The notes under the pieces: generated by a model | Databases searched by the model: none | What the model was told of the DNA's origin: nothing | What the model saw: the letters and a program-made list of their open reading frames with translations, nothing else | Assembly (NCBI GenBank): GCA_007136525.1 | Contig: SLGU01000121.1 | Coordinates: 1-6,845, forward strand | Length of the DNA stretch: 6,845 nucleotides | Direction of reading: 5' to 3' | Source of the DNA: Desulfobacteraceae bacterium | Lineage (GTDB): Bacteria; Desulfobacterota; Desulfobacteria; Desulfobacterales; Desulfosalsimonadaceae | Shown: piece after piece, positions 1 through 6,833 of the stretch | Position numbering within the stretch: the stretch's first letter is position 1 | Layout: the number at the start of each line of letters is the position of its first letter | Translations under genes and position numbers: made by a program

Positions 1-954
1 CTCGGTGCCGAAACCCCGGACCCGGATGCCTTTGTCTCAATCGATGACGTCATGGCCGCTTTTAAAAAACAGGTCGGCCACATGGTCGGGCGCATGATCG
101 CGGATCTTCAGGTGATCGAGAAGGGCAACCGGGACTTTCACCCCACGCCTTTTTCCTCTCTTCTCGTCGACGGGTGCATTGAAAGCGGAAAAGACGTGAC
201 CGCCGGCGGCGCTATATACAACTCAAGCGGCATCCAGGGCGTCGGTGTCGCCGACGTGGCCGACTCCCTGGCCGCGATCCAGGCCCTTGTCTTTGAGCAG
301 AAAAAATACGGCATTGCCGATATTGTCCGGGCCATGAAAAAGGATTTTAACGGACTTGATGTGATGCGGGCAGAATTGTCCAATGCCCCCAAATTCGGCA
401 ACAATATGGATATGCCGGATGGGTTTGCCCGGGCGGTCGTCCGGATGTTTCATGACGAACTGGCCGCATTTGATAACACCCGCGGCGGAAGGTACGTTCC
501 CGGGTTTTATTCATCGACCTGCCACGTGGGTTTTGGCGCCCGCACCGAGGCACTTCCTTCAGGGAGAAAATCGGGCGAGCCCTTTGCCGCATCTCTTGGC
601 TGCGCCAACGGAAGGGACCGGCGGGGCGCGACCGCGCTCTTGAACTCGGTTGCCGCAGTGGATGCCACCCTCGCCATGAATGGCTACGCCCTGAACCTGA
701 AATTTGACAGGCAAACCGTTGCCGGTGAAAAGGGCGTCAACGTTCTGTCAGCCCTGACAAGGGGATATTTCGCGTCCGGCGGCATGGAGTTGCAGTTCAA
801 CGTGATCGATCCGGAACTGCTTTCGGACGCCCGGGCTCATCCGGGGAAACATCCGGGCATCGTGGTCCGGGTGGCCGGATACTGCGCTTATTTCGACGAT
901 CTACCGGATGCCGTGAAACAGGAAATCATCGACCGCACCTGGATTGCCTCATAA
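1..954 (+). CDS. Glycyl radical enzyme (pyruvate formate-lyase/diol dehydratase superfamily), C-terminal part; 5' end outside window
   Basis: The reading frame is open from base 1, so the ATG at 52 is an internal methionine and the gene is 5'-truncated by the window edge; 317 residues are visible of a family usually near 800. Residues 1-200 belong to the PFL-like barrel domain: PFSSLLVDGCIESGKD (50-65), GGAIYN, a DSLAAI segment, PKFGNN (130-135) and RGGRYVPGFY. Residues from about 200 form the glycyl radical domain, with a TALLNSVA helix and, near the end, RVAGYCAYF, whose Gly293 (bases 877-879) is the predicted radical carrier. The protein ends 24 residues later, as expected for the family. 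Such enzymes do anaerobic radical chemistry (C-C, C-O, C-N or C-S cleavage) in the cytoplasm after activation by a radical-SAM partner, which is not in view. The catalytic Cys region lies upstream, so the substrate cannot be assigned. Odd points: PSGR where the common form is PDGR, and Cys two residues after the radical Gly. Confidence 0.95.
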   Translation, partial: LGAETPDPDAFVSIDDVMAAFKKQVGHMVGRMIADLQVIEKGNRDFHPTPFSSLLVDGCIESGKDVTAGGAIYNSSGIQGVGVADVADSLAAIQALVFEQKKYGIADIVRAMKKDFNGLDVMRAELSNAPKFGNNMDMPDGFARAVVRMFHDELAAFDNTRGGRYVPGFYSSTCHVGFGARTEALPSGRKSGEPFAASLGCANGRDRRGATALLNSVAAVDATLAMNGYALNLKFDRQTVAGEKGVNVLSALTRGYFASGGMELQFNVIDPELLSDARAHPGKHPGIVVRVAGYCAYFDDLPDAVKQEIIDRTWIAS

Positions 955-958
955 ACTG

Positions 959-1006
959 CGGCGGGCAAGTCGGCTTTGGATCAGCTCGCCGGTATGCCGT
1001 CTTTTT
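959..1006 (+). terminator. Weak candidate terminator in the convergent gap
   Basis: Bases 959-966 (cggcgggc) can pair with 984-991 (gctcgccg) through eight pairs including one G-U, leaving a 17-nt loop. A run of five T follows at 1002-1006, about ten bases beyond the stem. The hairpin starts five bases after the stop of the glycyl radical enzyme and its 3' arm lies inside the end of the convergent permease gene. The distance to the T-run and the long loop make it a poor classical terminator, and on the minus strand I see no T-run after the permease stop. Tail-to-tail genes with a 26-bp gap do need some way of stopping transcription, hence the entry. Confidence 0.25.
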
Positions 1007-4000
1007 CACCGTAAAGGAGAAAATAAACCACCGGCACGATGACCAGGGTGAAGGCGGTGGAGACAAAAAGGCCGAAAATAAGCGCCCATGCCAAACCGCT
1101 GAAGATGGGATCCAGGGTGATGGGCCAGGCGCCGAGCATGGTGGTGGCCGCAGTGAGCAGGATGGGGCGCATCCGCACCGCACCGGATTGTAGGACGGCC
1201 TGGCGTATGTCCATGCCCTTGTCCTGGGATGTCTGGATGAAGTTGATGAGCACCAGGGCGTTCCTGACCACAATGCCCGCCAGGGCGATCATGCCGATCA
1301 TGGCGGTTGCCGTAAAAAAGACAGGGTTGTCGAAACCGCCCACGGGCCTGTTGGCAATGACGTTGAGCAGCCAGAAACCGGGCATGATGCCGATGAGGGT
1401 CAGGGGGATGGACAGCATGATGACAACCGGGAGCCGGTATGAAGCGCACTGGTATACGAGCAGGGCATAAATGCCGATGAGTGCGGCGGCAAAGGCGATT
1501 GACAGATCACGGAATACAACGACCGTGATCTTCCACTCTCCCTCACCGCGCCAGTTGATGGAGATGCCTTCCGGGAGGGGATGGTCTCTGAAATGGGACT
1601 GGAGGTTTAAAACCGCGAATGTCGGCCCTTTCCCGGCCATCTCCGCCGTAACGTAAACGACACGTTCCAGGTTCTTGTGATAGATGGTCCGGTCATAAAT
1701 CATTTCTTCGAAAAAGCCCATCTCTCCGATTTGAACGTGGATGCCGTTTTTCCCCTTTACGACCAGGTTCTCAAGGTGCGCCCGGCTTGAGCGGGCTTCA
1801 CGGGGCATACGGAGCAATATGGGCAGTTCGCTCTGCTCGGCCGGCGCCTGGAGCGTTCCCGCCATGATGCCGCTGACAGCCATGCGCAGCGCATCGGTGA
1901 TATCTTTTACGGAAACCCCGCTTAAAGCGGCTTTTTCCCGGTCCACCCGAAAGAACAGCTTTTGCACATCCGCCTCGATGGACGTGTCGATATCCACGAG
2001 TCCTTCTTCTTCATGCATACGCAAGCGGATCATGTTGGCGGCAGCGATGAGGTCGTCATAGTCGTGGTGGGGTGCACCGTAAACTTCGGCAACTACGGTG
2101 GACAACACCGGCGGCCCGGGCGGCATTTCAACCAGTTTGATATTGGCGCCGGTCTGCCTTGCGATTTCATCGATATCGTTTCTGATCCGGAGGATAAACG
2201 CATGGCTGTCCTGTTTTCTTTGGGAATGGTGGACGAGGTTAACCCGGATGTCCGCCATGTGGGGTGCTTCACGCATATAATACTGTCGTATCATGGCGTT
2301 GAAATCCATGGGGGAAGCGGTTCCCACAAAAGACGTAAAATCGGTCACTTCCGCCTGGGTGAGAAGGTATTCCTCGAGTCTGGATACAACCGCATCGGTG
2401 TTTTCCAGCGTGGCGTGCTCGGGCATATCAATGACGATCTGGATTTCATTCTTGTTGTCAAACGGCAGCATCTTGAGCGGAACGAGCCCGGCTGCGGGCA
2501 GGACAAGGGAAATGAAAAAAAGAGCGACGGTTGCACCAAGCAGGGCGTAAGCCCGCCAGGGTGATGAGAGCAGGGGGCTGATTATCCGGCTATAGATTCT
2601 GTACATCCGGGTTTTGCGAATATCCACCGGCTGTTTTTTATTCTTGTCGACGCGCAGCAGGCTGCGGGCCAATGTGGGCGTTATCGTGAGCGCAACCACA
2701 GTGGAAAAGAACACCGCTGCGGGAACATTCACGGCCATGGGTGCCATGTAGGGGCCCATCATTCCCGTGATAAAGAACATCGGCACGAATGACACGATTA
2801 CCGCAAGGGTGGACAGCACCACCGGCGGCATGATTTCGTCCATGGCCGTAAGAATGGCGTCCTTTGCGGGCATGAGCTGCATTTTAAGATGGCGGTAAAT
2901 GTTTTCCACGCCGACGATGGGGTCGTCCACAAGCAGGCCGAGGGTCAGGATAAGCGCAAAAAGGGTTACCCGGTTGATGGTGTAGCCCATGTAAAGGTTG
3001 AACAGAAGGGTCAGGGAGTAGGTGATGGGGACGGCGATGGCCACAATCAACCCCTCACGCCATCCCATGACGAGCGCCAGCAGGCCGATGACGGTGATGA
3101 TGGCAATCCCCAGGCTTGTGACGAGGTTGTTCACCTTTTCATTGGCGGTCTGTCCGTAATCGCGGGTGATGGCAACATGGATGTCATCTGGGATGACCGT
3201 CCCCCGAAGCTGGTCAATACGTGCCTGGACCTGGCGGGCCACCCCGACAGCATTGCTGCCGGTCTTTTTGGCAACGGCCACCGTTACCGCCGGAAACCGC
3301 TCCAGGGGTTTTCCCGAACCCGGCCCGAATCCCATGCGGGTGTACGTGTTGATTTCATCGGGGCCGTCAATGATTTTCGACACATCTTTGAGAAAAACCG
3401 GACGGTCTTCATACAGCGCAACCATGAGCCTGCCCAATTCCCCGGCATCCCGGATAAAGGGGCCGGCGGAAACCCTTAAGGTTTGACCCGCCTGGTCGAT
3501 GGCGCCGGCTTCCATCTCCTCATTGGAAGCTTTGATGGCGGCCATGATGTCGGTGTGCGACAAGCCGTAGGCCGCCAGCCTTTCATTTTCCAGGTAGACA
3601 TTGACCGTACGCGGCTGCCCACCGTGAATCGTTATGCGGGAGCTGTTTTCAATAGGCTGCAGGTGGTCGACGACCATTTCCGCGGTGCGGTAGAGATCAT
3701 GGGTATCGTAACGCTCGCTGTAGAGGGTTGCGCTGATAATGGGGACATCGTCAATTTCAATGGGTTTTACCACCCACCCGGTGATGCCGGGCGTTACCAT
3801 GTCAATGTTGGAAAACAGCTTGTTGTAAAGTTTGATCAGGCTGCCTTCACGGGACTCGCCGACGAAAAACCGCACGGTTACGATTGCCATTCCGGGCCGG
3901 GACATGGAATAGACATACTCGACGCCATCGATCTGGTAGAGCAGCTTCTCCAGGCGTGAGGAAACCATCTGCTCGACTTCTTCGGCGCTCCCGCCGGGAT

Positions 4001-4172
4001 ACGATACGTAAACGTCCGCAACCGGCACGATGATCTGCGGCTCCTCCTCCCGGGGTGTCATGAGAAGGGCCGCAGTCCCGGCTATCAGGCTGATAACGAT
4101 GAAGAGGATCGCAAGGTTGCCCTCGAGGAAGGATTTGACAATTGTACCAGTAAACGGACGCTCCCCGGACAA
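981..4172 (-). CDS. RND-family efflux permease (AcrB/ACR_tran type), inner membrane
   Basis: Proton-driven inner-membrane pump of a tripartite exporter. Numbered from the TTG at 4181 (1066 residues), it has the full RND plan. TM1 is at about 20-41, followed by the TPREEEPQI segment typical of one RND branch and a first periplasmic domain (about 45-350). TM2-6 span about 353-505; TM4 carries LLVDDPIVGVEN with the paired Asp419-Asp420 that match the AcrB proton-relay Asp407/408. After TM7 (about 545-565) comes a second periplasmic domain (to about 885), then TM8-12. In TM10, VVRNALVLINF places Arg973 where AcrB has Lys940, and the VRMRPILLT segment supplies the other basic residues. Heavy-metal pumps have a different TM4 motif (DFGIIVDGAVV), so a metal substrate is not favoured; drug, solvent or lipid export remain open. 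Start: TTG 4181 abuts GGAGGA with no spacing, whereas the in-frame TTG at 4172 sits 9 bases after it, so I prefer 4172 (1063 residues); no ATG fits. Third gene of the operon. Confidence 0.95.
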   Translation of the reverse strand: MSGERPFTGTIVKSFLEGNLAILFIVISLIAGTAALLMTPREEEPQIIVPVADVYVSYPGGSAEEVEQMVSSRLEKLLYQIDGVEYVYSMSRPGMAIVTVRFFVGESREGSLIKLYNKLFSNIDMVTPGITGWVVKPIEIDDVPIISATLYSERYDTHDLYRTAEMVVDHLQPIENSSRITIHGGQPRTVNVYLENERLAAYGLSHTDIMAAIKASNEEMEAGAIDQAGQTLRVSAGPFIRDAGELGRLMVALYEDRPVFLKDVSKIIDGPDEINTYTRMGFGPGSGKPLERFPAVTVAVAKKTGSNAVGVARQVQARIDQLRGTVIPDDIHVAITRDYGQTANEKVNNLVTSLGIAIITVIGLLALVMGWREGLIVAIAVPITYSLTLLFNLYMGYTINRVTLFALILTLGLLVDDPIVGVENIYRHLKMQLMPAKDAILTAMDEIMPPVVLSTLAVIVSFVPMFFITGMMGPYMAPMAVNVPAAVFFSTVVALTITPTLARSLLRVDKNKKQPVDIRKTRMYRIYSRIISPLLSSPWRAYALLGATVALFFISLVLPAAGLVPLKMLPFDNKNEIQIVIDMPEHATLENTDAVVSRLEEYLLTQAEVTDFTSFVGTASPMDFNAMIRQYYMREAPHMADIRVNLVHHSQRKQDSHAFILRIRNDIDEIARQTGANIKLVEMPPGPPVLSTVVAEVYGAPHHDYDDLIAAANMIRLRMHEEEGLVDIDTSIEADVQKLFFRVDREKAALSGVSVKDITDALRMAVSGIMAGTLQAPAEQSELPILLRMPREARSSRAHLENLVVKGKNGIHVQIGEMGFFEEMIYDRTIYHKNLERVVYVTAEMAGKGPTFAVLNLQSHFRDHPLPEGISINWRGEGEWKITVVVFRDLSIAFAAALIGIYALLVYQCASYRLPVVIMLSIPLTLIGIMPGFWLLNVIANRPVGGFDNPVFFTATAMIGMIALAGIVVRNALVLINFIQTSQDKGMDIRQAVLQSGAVRMRPILLTAATTMLGAWPITLDPIFSGLAWALIFGLFVSTAFTLVIVPVVYFLLYGEKDGIPAS

Positions 4173-4177
4173 GATGG

Positions 4178-5266
4178 TCAATCCTCCGTTTCAGAGTTGC
4201 CGGCCGCGGGAATAATGCCGCTAAAGGCTGCGGGTATGGGTTGGGCCAGTATGGATTCACCAGATGCAAGCCCGGACAGGATTTCAACACGCCCGTCCTG
4301 AACCGGGCCCGTTTTTACAAGCCGCCGGGTCACACGCCCGTCTGCAACTACCTGCACTATTTCAAGCTGACCGACACGGTAAACCGCGGTTTGTGGAATG
4401 AAAATAGCCACTTCCGGACTTCGTTCAATCCACACGCGGCCGAAGGCGCCCGGCAGAATATCCCGGCATTCGTGGGGAAGGCTTACCCTGATAGTCCGGG
4501 TTCGCGATACTGGATCGATCATGGCGAGAATTTCGGTCACTTCGCCTTTACAGGTGAGAAAAGGGGTTTCAAGCTGGACCTGAAGGTGGTCGCCGGGTGA
4601 TATGGCGCCGGCAAGCCGCACCGGGACGTGAATTTCCATGCGCATGGCCTCCGGGTCGTAGACCACCATGAGCACCCGGCCGGGGGATGCCAGGTCGCCG
4701 GCCTCGATGCGGCGCTCCGTGACCACGCCGTCAATGGGGGACTTGATTTCGGTAAAGCTCAACATCACTTCTGCTTCAGTGGCGACTGCGCGTGCGCGCC
4801 TGAGTGCGGATGCGGCTTCGTTATATGACTTGTGGGTGGCGGCTCCGGATTCCAAGAGCCTCTTGGTGCGGTCATACTCGATTTGCGCAAGCTCCAGAAC
4901 GGCGAGGGCCGCTGACAATTGTTCGAGGATTTCCCGGTCATCCAGTGAAATCAGCAGGGCCCCTTCGGCCACGGGCGTTCCTGCACCGGCATGAACGCCG
5001 GTGACGTGGCCGTTGAGCCGAGCGCTGATGTGGACCGTCTTTTCTGATGATACCGTACCGGTTACGTCAAGAAAGCGGGAAACAGGTTTTTTTTCAACGT
5101 AAAGTGTTTCAGCGCTATCGGGAACGGGGATGCCGGTGTCATGGGGAAGGGTTCCGGGGGGGACCCGTTCTCTGAGCACACCGGTGGTCCATATGATGAT
5201 GGCGACCAGCCCGATCACCGCTGCAGCCGGTTTTGCCGCTTTTTTAAGGCCGGATAGCAGTTTCAA
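4178..5266 (-). CDS. Periplasmic adaptor (membrane fusion protein, HlyD/AcrA family) of RND efflux system
   Basis: This protein of 362 residues joins the inner-membrane permease to the outer-membrane channel. Residues 1-13 are basic, 14-30 form one membrane segment (AAAVIGLVAIIIWTTGV), and no lipobox Cys is present, so it is probably anchored by this uncleaved segment. The core follows the family order: strand VTGTVSSEKTVHISARLNG with the first lipoyl half (about 66-110), a short alpha-helical hairpin (about 111-170, LEQLSAALAVLELAQIEYDRT onward), the second lipoyl half SPIDGVVTERRIEAGDL (176-192), a beta-barrel domain (about 205-280, with LPGAFGRVWI), and a membrane-proximal domain with IPQTAVYRVG and RLVKTG (about 289-345). 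The length is normal. The start is TTG: an in-frame TAA lies two codons upstream (5272-5270), so no earlier start is possible, and the next candidates would cut the membrane segment. Its stop overlaps the first possible permease start. Substrate not deducible. Confidence 0.93.
   Translation of the reverse strand: MKLLSGLKKAAKPAAAVIGLVAIIIWTTGVLRERVPPGTLPHDTGIPVPDSAETLYVEKKPVSRFLDVTGTVSSEKTVHISARLNGHVTGVHAGAGTPVAEGALLISLDDREILEQLSAALAVLELAQIEYDRTKRLLESGAATHKSYNEAASALRRARAVATEAEVMLSFTEIKSPIDGVVTERRIEAGDLASPGRVLMVVYDPEAMRMEIHVPVRLAGAISPGDHLQVQLETPFLTCKGEVTEILAMIDPVSRTRTIRVSLPHECRDILPGAFGRVWIERSPEVAIFIPQTAVYRVGQLEIVQVVADGRVTRRLVKTGPVQDGRVEILSGLASGESILAQPIPAAFSGIIPAAGNSETED
4182..4187 (-). promoter_or_regulatory. 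Ribosome-binding site of the RND permease gene
   Basis: On the minus strand the last codons of the adaptor gene read GGAGGATTGACCATCTTG. GGAGGA is a strong Shine-Dalgarno sequence. The adaptor stop TGA (4180-4178) overlaps the first TTG (4181-4179) as TTGA, but that TTG directly follows the GGAGGA. The second in-frame TTG (4172-4170) has 9 bases of spacing, the usual range. This site therefore decides the start in favour of 4172 and implies translational coupling: ribosomes terminating on the adaptor gene are placed on the permease start. Confidence 0.7.
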
Positions 5267-5273
5267 AAATTAT

Positions 5274-5282
5274 CCCCCCCTT
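5274..5282 (-). promoter_or_regulatory. G7-containing ribosome-binding site of the adaptor gene
   Basis: The minus strand reads AAGGGGGGGATAATTTTTG into the adaptor start. The AAGG followed by further G can pair with the anti-Shine-Dalgarno end of 16S rRNA, although it is not a standard AGGAGG. The last G lies 7 bases before the TTG at 5266. An ATG at 5287 is in the same frame as the adaptor, but it meets TAA after five codons (5272-5270), so it can only encode a five-residue leader, not an extended adaptor. Confidence 0.5.
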
Positions 5283-5307
5283 TTCATGGCTTGAATGCGG
5301 CGGCCTT

Positions 5308-5328
5308 TTTGACATAAAAAATGACAAA
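5308..5328. repeat. Imperfect inverted repeat in the channel-adaptor intergenic gap
   Basis: The 83 bases between the channel stop (TAG, 5352-5350) and the adaptor start hold no gene. Within them, minus-strand TTTGTCAT and ATGTCAAA flank a 5-nt T loop: eight positions with one mismatch, AT-rich. It could be a weak RNA hairpin, an RNase processing site or a protein-binding dyad. It has no GC-rich stem and does not look like a terminator, so cotranscription of the three genes is still expected. Confidence 0.25.
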
Positions 5329-5349
5329 TTCCAGGGAAGCAACCGGCAT

Positions 5350-6717
5350 CTACCAGGGCCATTGTTTTCCCATGGCTCGGTTCAGATTGGCACGTGCATC
5401 GAGGTAATCGTAATATGCGGCCCTGTCGCGCACGAGGGAGCCGGTCATGGCGACCTGGGCGTTTAAAAGCGCGGTGATATCGACGGCACCGCTTTCATAC
5501 TGGGTTCGCGTCATTTCCAGGGATGCTTCCGCCCTTTCTATGGCAATTTTCGTTACCACCCGGCGTTGGCGTGCACTTGAAAGCTTCAGCGCGGCGTCCT
5601 TCAAATCCAGGTCAAGCTGCTTGCGGGTTTGTTTCAGAAAAGCAACGGCTTCGTTTCGCATGGCACGCGACTCGGATGTGGCGCCGGACCGGGCATAACC
5701 ATCGAAAATATCCCACCTGGCGGTTATCCCGGCAATGTAGCTGTCTTCAAAATGGTCGGAAACCCTGCGGTCCATGTCCAGGGAGCCGAATGCCGAAATG
5801 GTTGGCAGAAAAGCCCGCCTGGAATGCCTGAGGTCCGATTTCTTAACCCTTACAAGCAATGCCGCAGCCTGAAGTTCGGGCCGCCTTTCAACAGATGGCT
5901 TTTCCAAATCGCCGGTTGAGGAAACCGGGCGTTCATTTGTCGGCGGTATCAGGGCATGCGGACCGACGATTTCAGCACCGATGGCGGTGTTCAGGGCCGC
6001 AACAGCCATCTGGTAGCTGTTTTCTGCGTTTATGAGGTCTTCCTGTATTTGAGCGAGCTGCACCTCAAGGTTGAGCACATCGGTTTTGAGGGCGGCCCCC
6101 TCATGATACCGCTGCCTTGCCAGTTCAAGGCTTCCTTCAATGCTGGCGGCTGTTTCCTGAAACACTTCAACGAAGGCGCCGGCCTTGAGCGTTGCATAAA
6201 AGCCATGCGCGACTTCGTAGACAAGTGCGTTCCTGGCAGCAGACAGTTCATATCTTGAAAGATCGATGCCGTATTCTGCCATTTCTTCACGCATCCGGCT
6301 CCGGCCGCCATCATAAAGCAGGTACTGCATGCCCAGGCTGAATCGGGTCTGGTCGGTATGGCCGGGGTCGGCAGGGTCGAAATCCGGGTCAGTCATGTCG
6401 AGCGTTTTACGGTTCAACGCCATCATGAATGCCTGGGAAGGGTTGTTCGTGCGCATATAGCTGCCCGAGGCGCTTAATTGAGGGTACCATGCGGCGCGCG
6501 CTTGCAAATGGGCGGCGCGGGAAGCCTTCACGCGATAGGCGGCGGCTTCGATCCCTGGATTCATTTCAAGTGCGGCATCGATGCATTCATTGAGCGTAAG
6601 GGACCAGCCTGGCCCAGTGGGAAGAAACAAAAACAAGGCCGCGGTAGTGATCAGGCATATTTTTATCAACAGGCGGGTGAGCGGCAAATAGGCATCGTAT
6701 TTGATCGTATAGCGCAT
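5350..6717 (-). CDS. TolC-family outer-membrane efflux channel
   Basis: A protein of 455 residues, the normal length for a TolC/OEP subunit, which trimerises into an outer-membrane barrel plus a periplasmic helical tunnel. Residues 16-39 form a hydrophobic export signal (LLIKICLITTAALFLFL), with cleavage plausible near Ser39 before LTLNECIDAAL, the usual start of the mature domain. Two OEP repeats follow: 40 to about 250 (NPGIEAAAYRVKAS, AWYPQLSASGSY, YLLYDGGR, helices with LARQRYHEGAALKTDVLNLE) and about 275 to 455 (RRPELQAAALLVRVKKSDL, FLPTISAFGSL, WDIFDGYARSGATSESR, YESGAVDITALLNAQ, ARANLNRAMG). An Asp-rich loop (107-122) lies where the first barrel hairpin should reach the cell exterior. 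Start: ATG 6717 is the first start after an in-frame TGA (6735-6733), though its ribosome-binding site is weak (GAAAG) and the stretch before the hydrophobic core is long, so a start a few codons inside is possible. First gene of the operon. Confidence 0.93.
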   Translation of the reverse strand: MRYTIKYDAYLPLTRLLIKICLITTAALFLFLPTGPGWSLTLNECIDAALEMNPGIEAAAYRVKASRAAHLQARAAWYPQLSASGSYMRTNNPSQAFMMALNRKTLDMTDPDFDPADPGHTDQTRFSLGMQYLLYDGGRSRMREEMAEYGIDLSRYELSAARNALVYEVAHGFYATLKAGAFVEVFQETAASIEGSLELARQRYHEGAALKTDVLNLEVQLAQIQEDLINAENSYQMAVAALNTAIGAEIVGPHALIPPTNERPVSSTGDLEKPSVERRPELQAAALLVRVKKSDLRHSRRAFLPTISAFGSLDMDRRVSDHFEDSYIAGITARWDIFDGYARSGATSESRAMRNEAVAFLKQTRKQLDLDLKDAALKLSSARQRRVVTKIAIERAEASLEMTRTQYESGAVDITALLNAQVAMTGSLVRDRAAYYDYLDARANLNRAMGKQWPW

Positions 6718-6731
6718 GCGGCAGCTTTCAC

Positions 6732-6743
6732 TTCATATATGAA
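6732..6743. promoter_or_regulatory. Perfect 12-bp palindrome upstream of the channel gene, possible operator
   Basis: TTCATATATGAA is its own reverse complement and ends 14 bases before the ATG of the channel gene. RND pump operons are commonly repressed by TetR- or MarR-type proteins that bind short AT-rich palindromes near the promoter or start codon. No regulator gene is in the window, so its role is a guess from position and symmetry; a palindrome of this size can arise by chance in AT-rich DNA. Confidence 0.3.
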
Positions 6744-6778
6744 ATCAATTATTACGTGCAGATTCCGGCGACAACAGC

Positions 6779-6813
6779 AAAAAAAGAAAAAAAGATTATT
6801 GAAAACAATAACC
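6779..6813 (-). terminator. Hairpin plus T7-C-T7 tract, rho-independent terminator candidate
   Basis: On the minus strand GGTTATTG (6813-6806) pairs with CAATAATC (6801-6794) around a TTTT loop: eight pairs, one of them G-U. It is followed at once by seven T, a C and seven more T (6793-6779). The tract is ideal, but the stem is AT-rich and so only moderately stable. The natural reading is that it ends a minus-strand transcript entering from beyond the right edge; two minus-strand frames close nearby (TGA at 6832-6830, TAA at 6798-6796). The efflux operon would then need its own promoter between here and 6717, or be controlled by read-through. Confidence 0.5.
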
Positions 6814-6833
6814 CTGAACCGTTCGATCGTCAA
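6805..6833 (-). promoter_or_regulatory. Candidate sigma-70-type promoter for the efflux operon
   Basis: The minus strand has TTGACG (6833-6828; five of six bases match TTGACA), a 17-bp spacer, and TATTGT (6810-6805; four of six match TATAAT), placing a start near 6798 and a leader of about 80 nt before the channel gene. It overlaps the 5' arm of the hairpin at 6794-6813, so this promoter and the terminator reading exclude each other in part. A second, weaker pair, TTGTCG (6774-6769) and TAATTG (6751-6746), also has 17-bp spacing. Neither is convincing alone. Confidence 0.25.

Noticed and set aside
955..980. Gap between the convergent genes, examined for attachment sites, small RNA or repeats
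   Set aside because: Only 26 bases, with no direct repeats or tRNA-like sequence; only the weak hairpin listed as a feature is visible.
1962..2564. 200-codon open frame on the plus strand, opposite the permease gene
   Set aside because: It lies entirely antisense to a well-supported RND permease, has low-complexity His/Gly/Asp-rich composition typical of antisense reading in GC-rich genes, and has no recognisable domain.
2889..3479. 196-codon open frame on the plus strand, opposite the permease gene
   Set aside because: It is the shadow of conserved permease codons (TM4 region and periplasmic domain); repeats such as GDGDGDGHN are antisense of hydrophobic and Pro/Ser codons, not a domain.
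3483..3959. 158-codon plus-strand frame antisense to the permease N-terminal domain
   Set aside because: Same reasoning: full overlap with a conserved gene and no family resemblance.
4780..4830. Dense GCGC-type runs inside the adaptor gene
   Set aside because: Explained by Ala/Arg codons of the coiled-coil region (ALRRARAVATEAE) in a GC-rich genome.
5313..5315. Upstream ATG before the adaptor gene, considered as a true start separated from the gene by a frameshift in the G7 run
   Set aside because: It is out of frame by one base; deleting one G brings it into frame but exposes the TAA at 5272-5270, so no indel in the run joins it to the adaptor.
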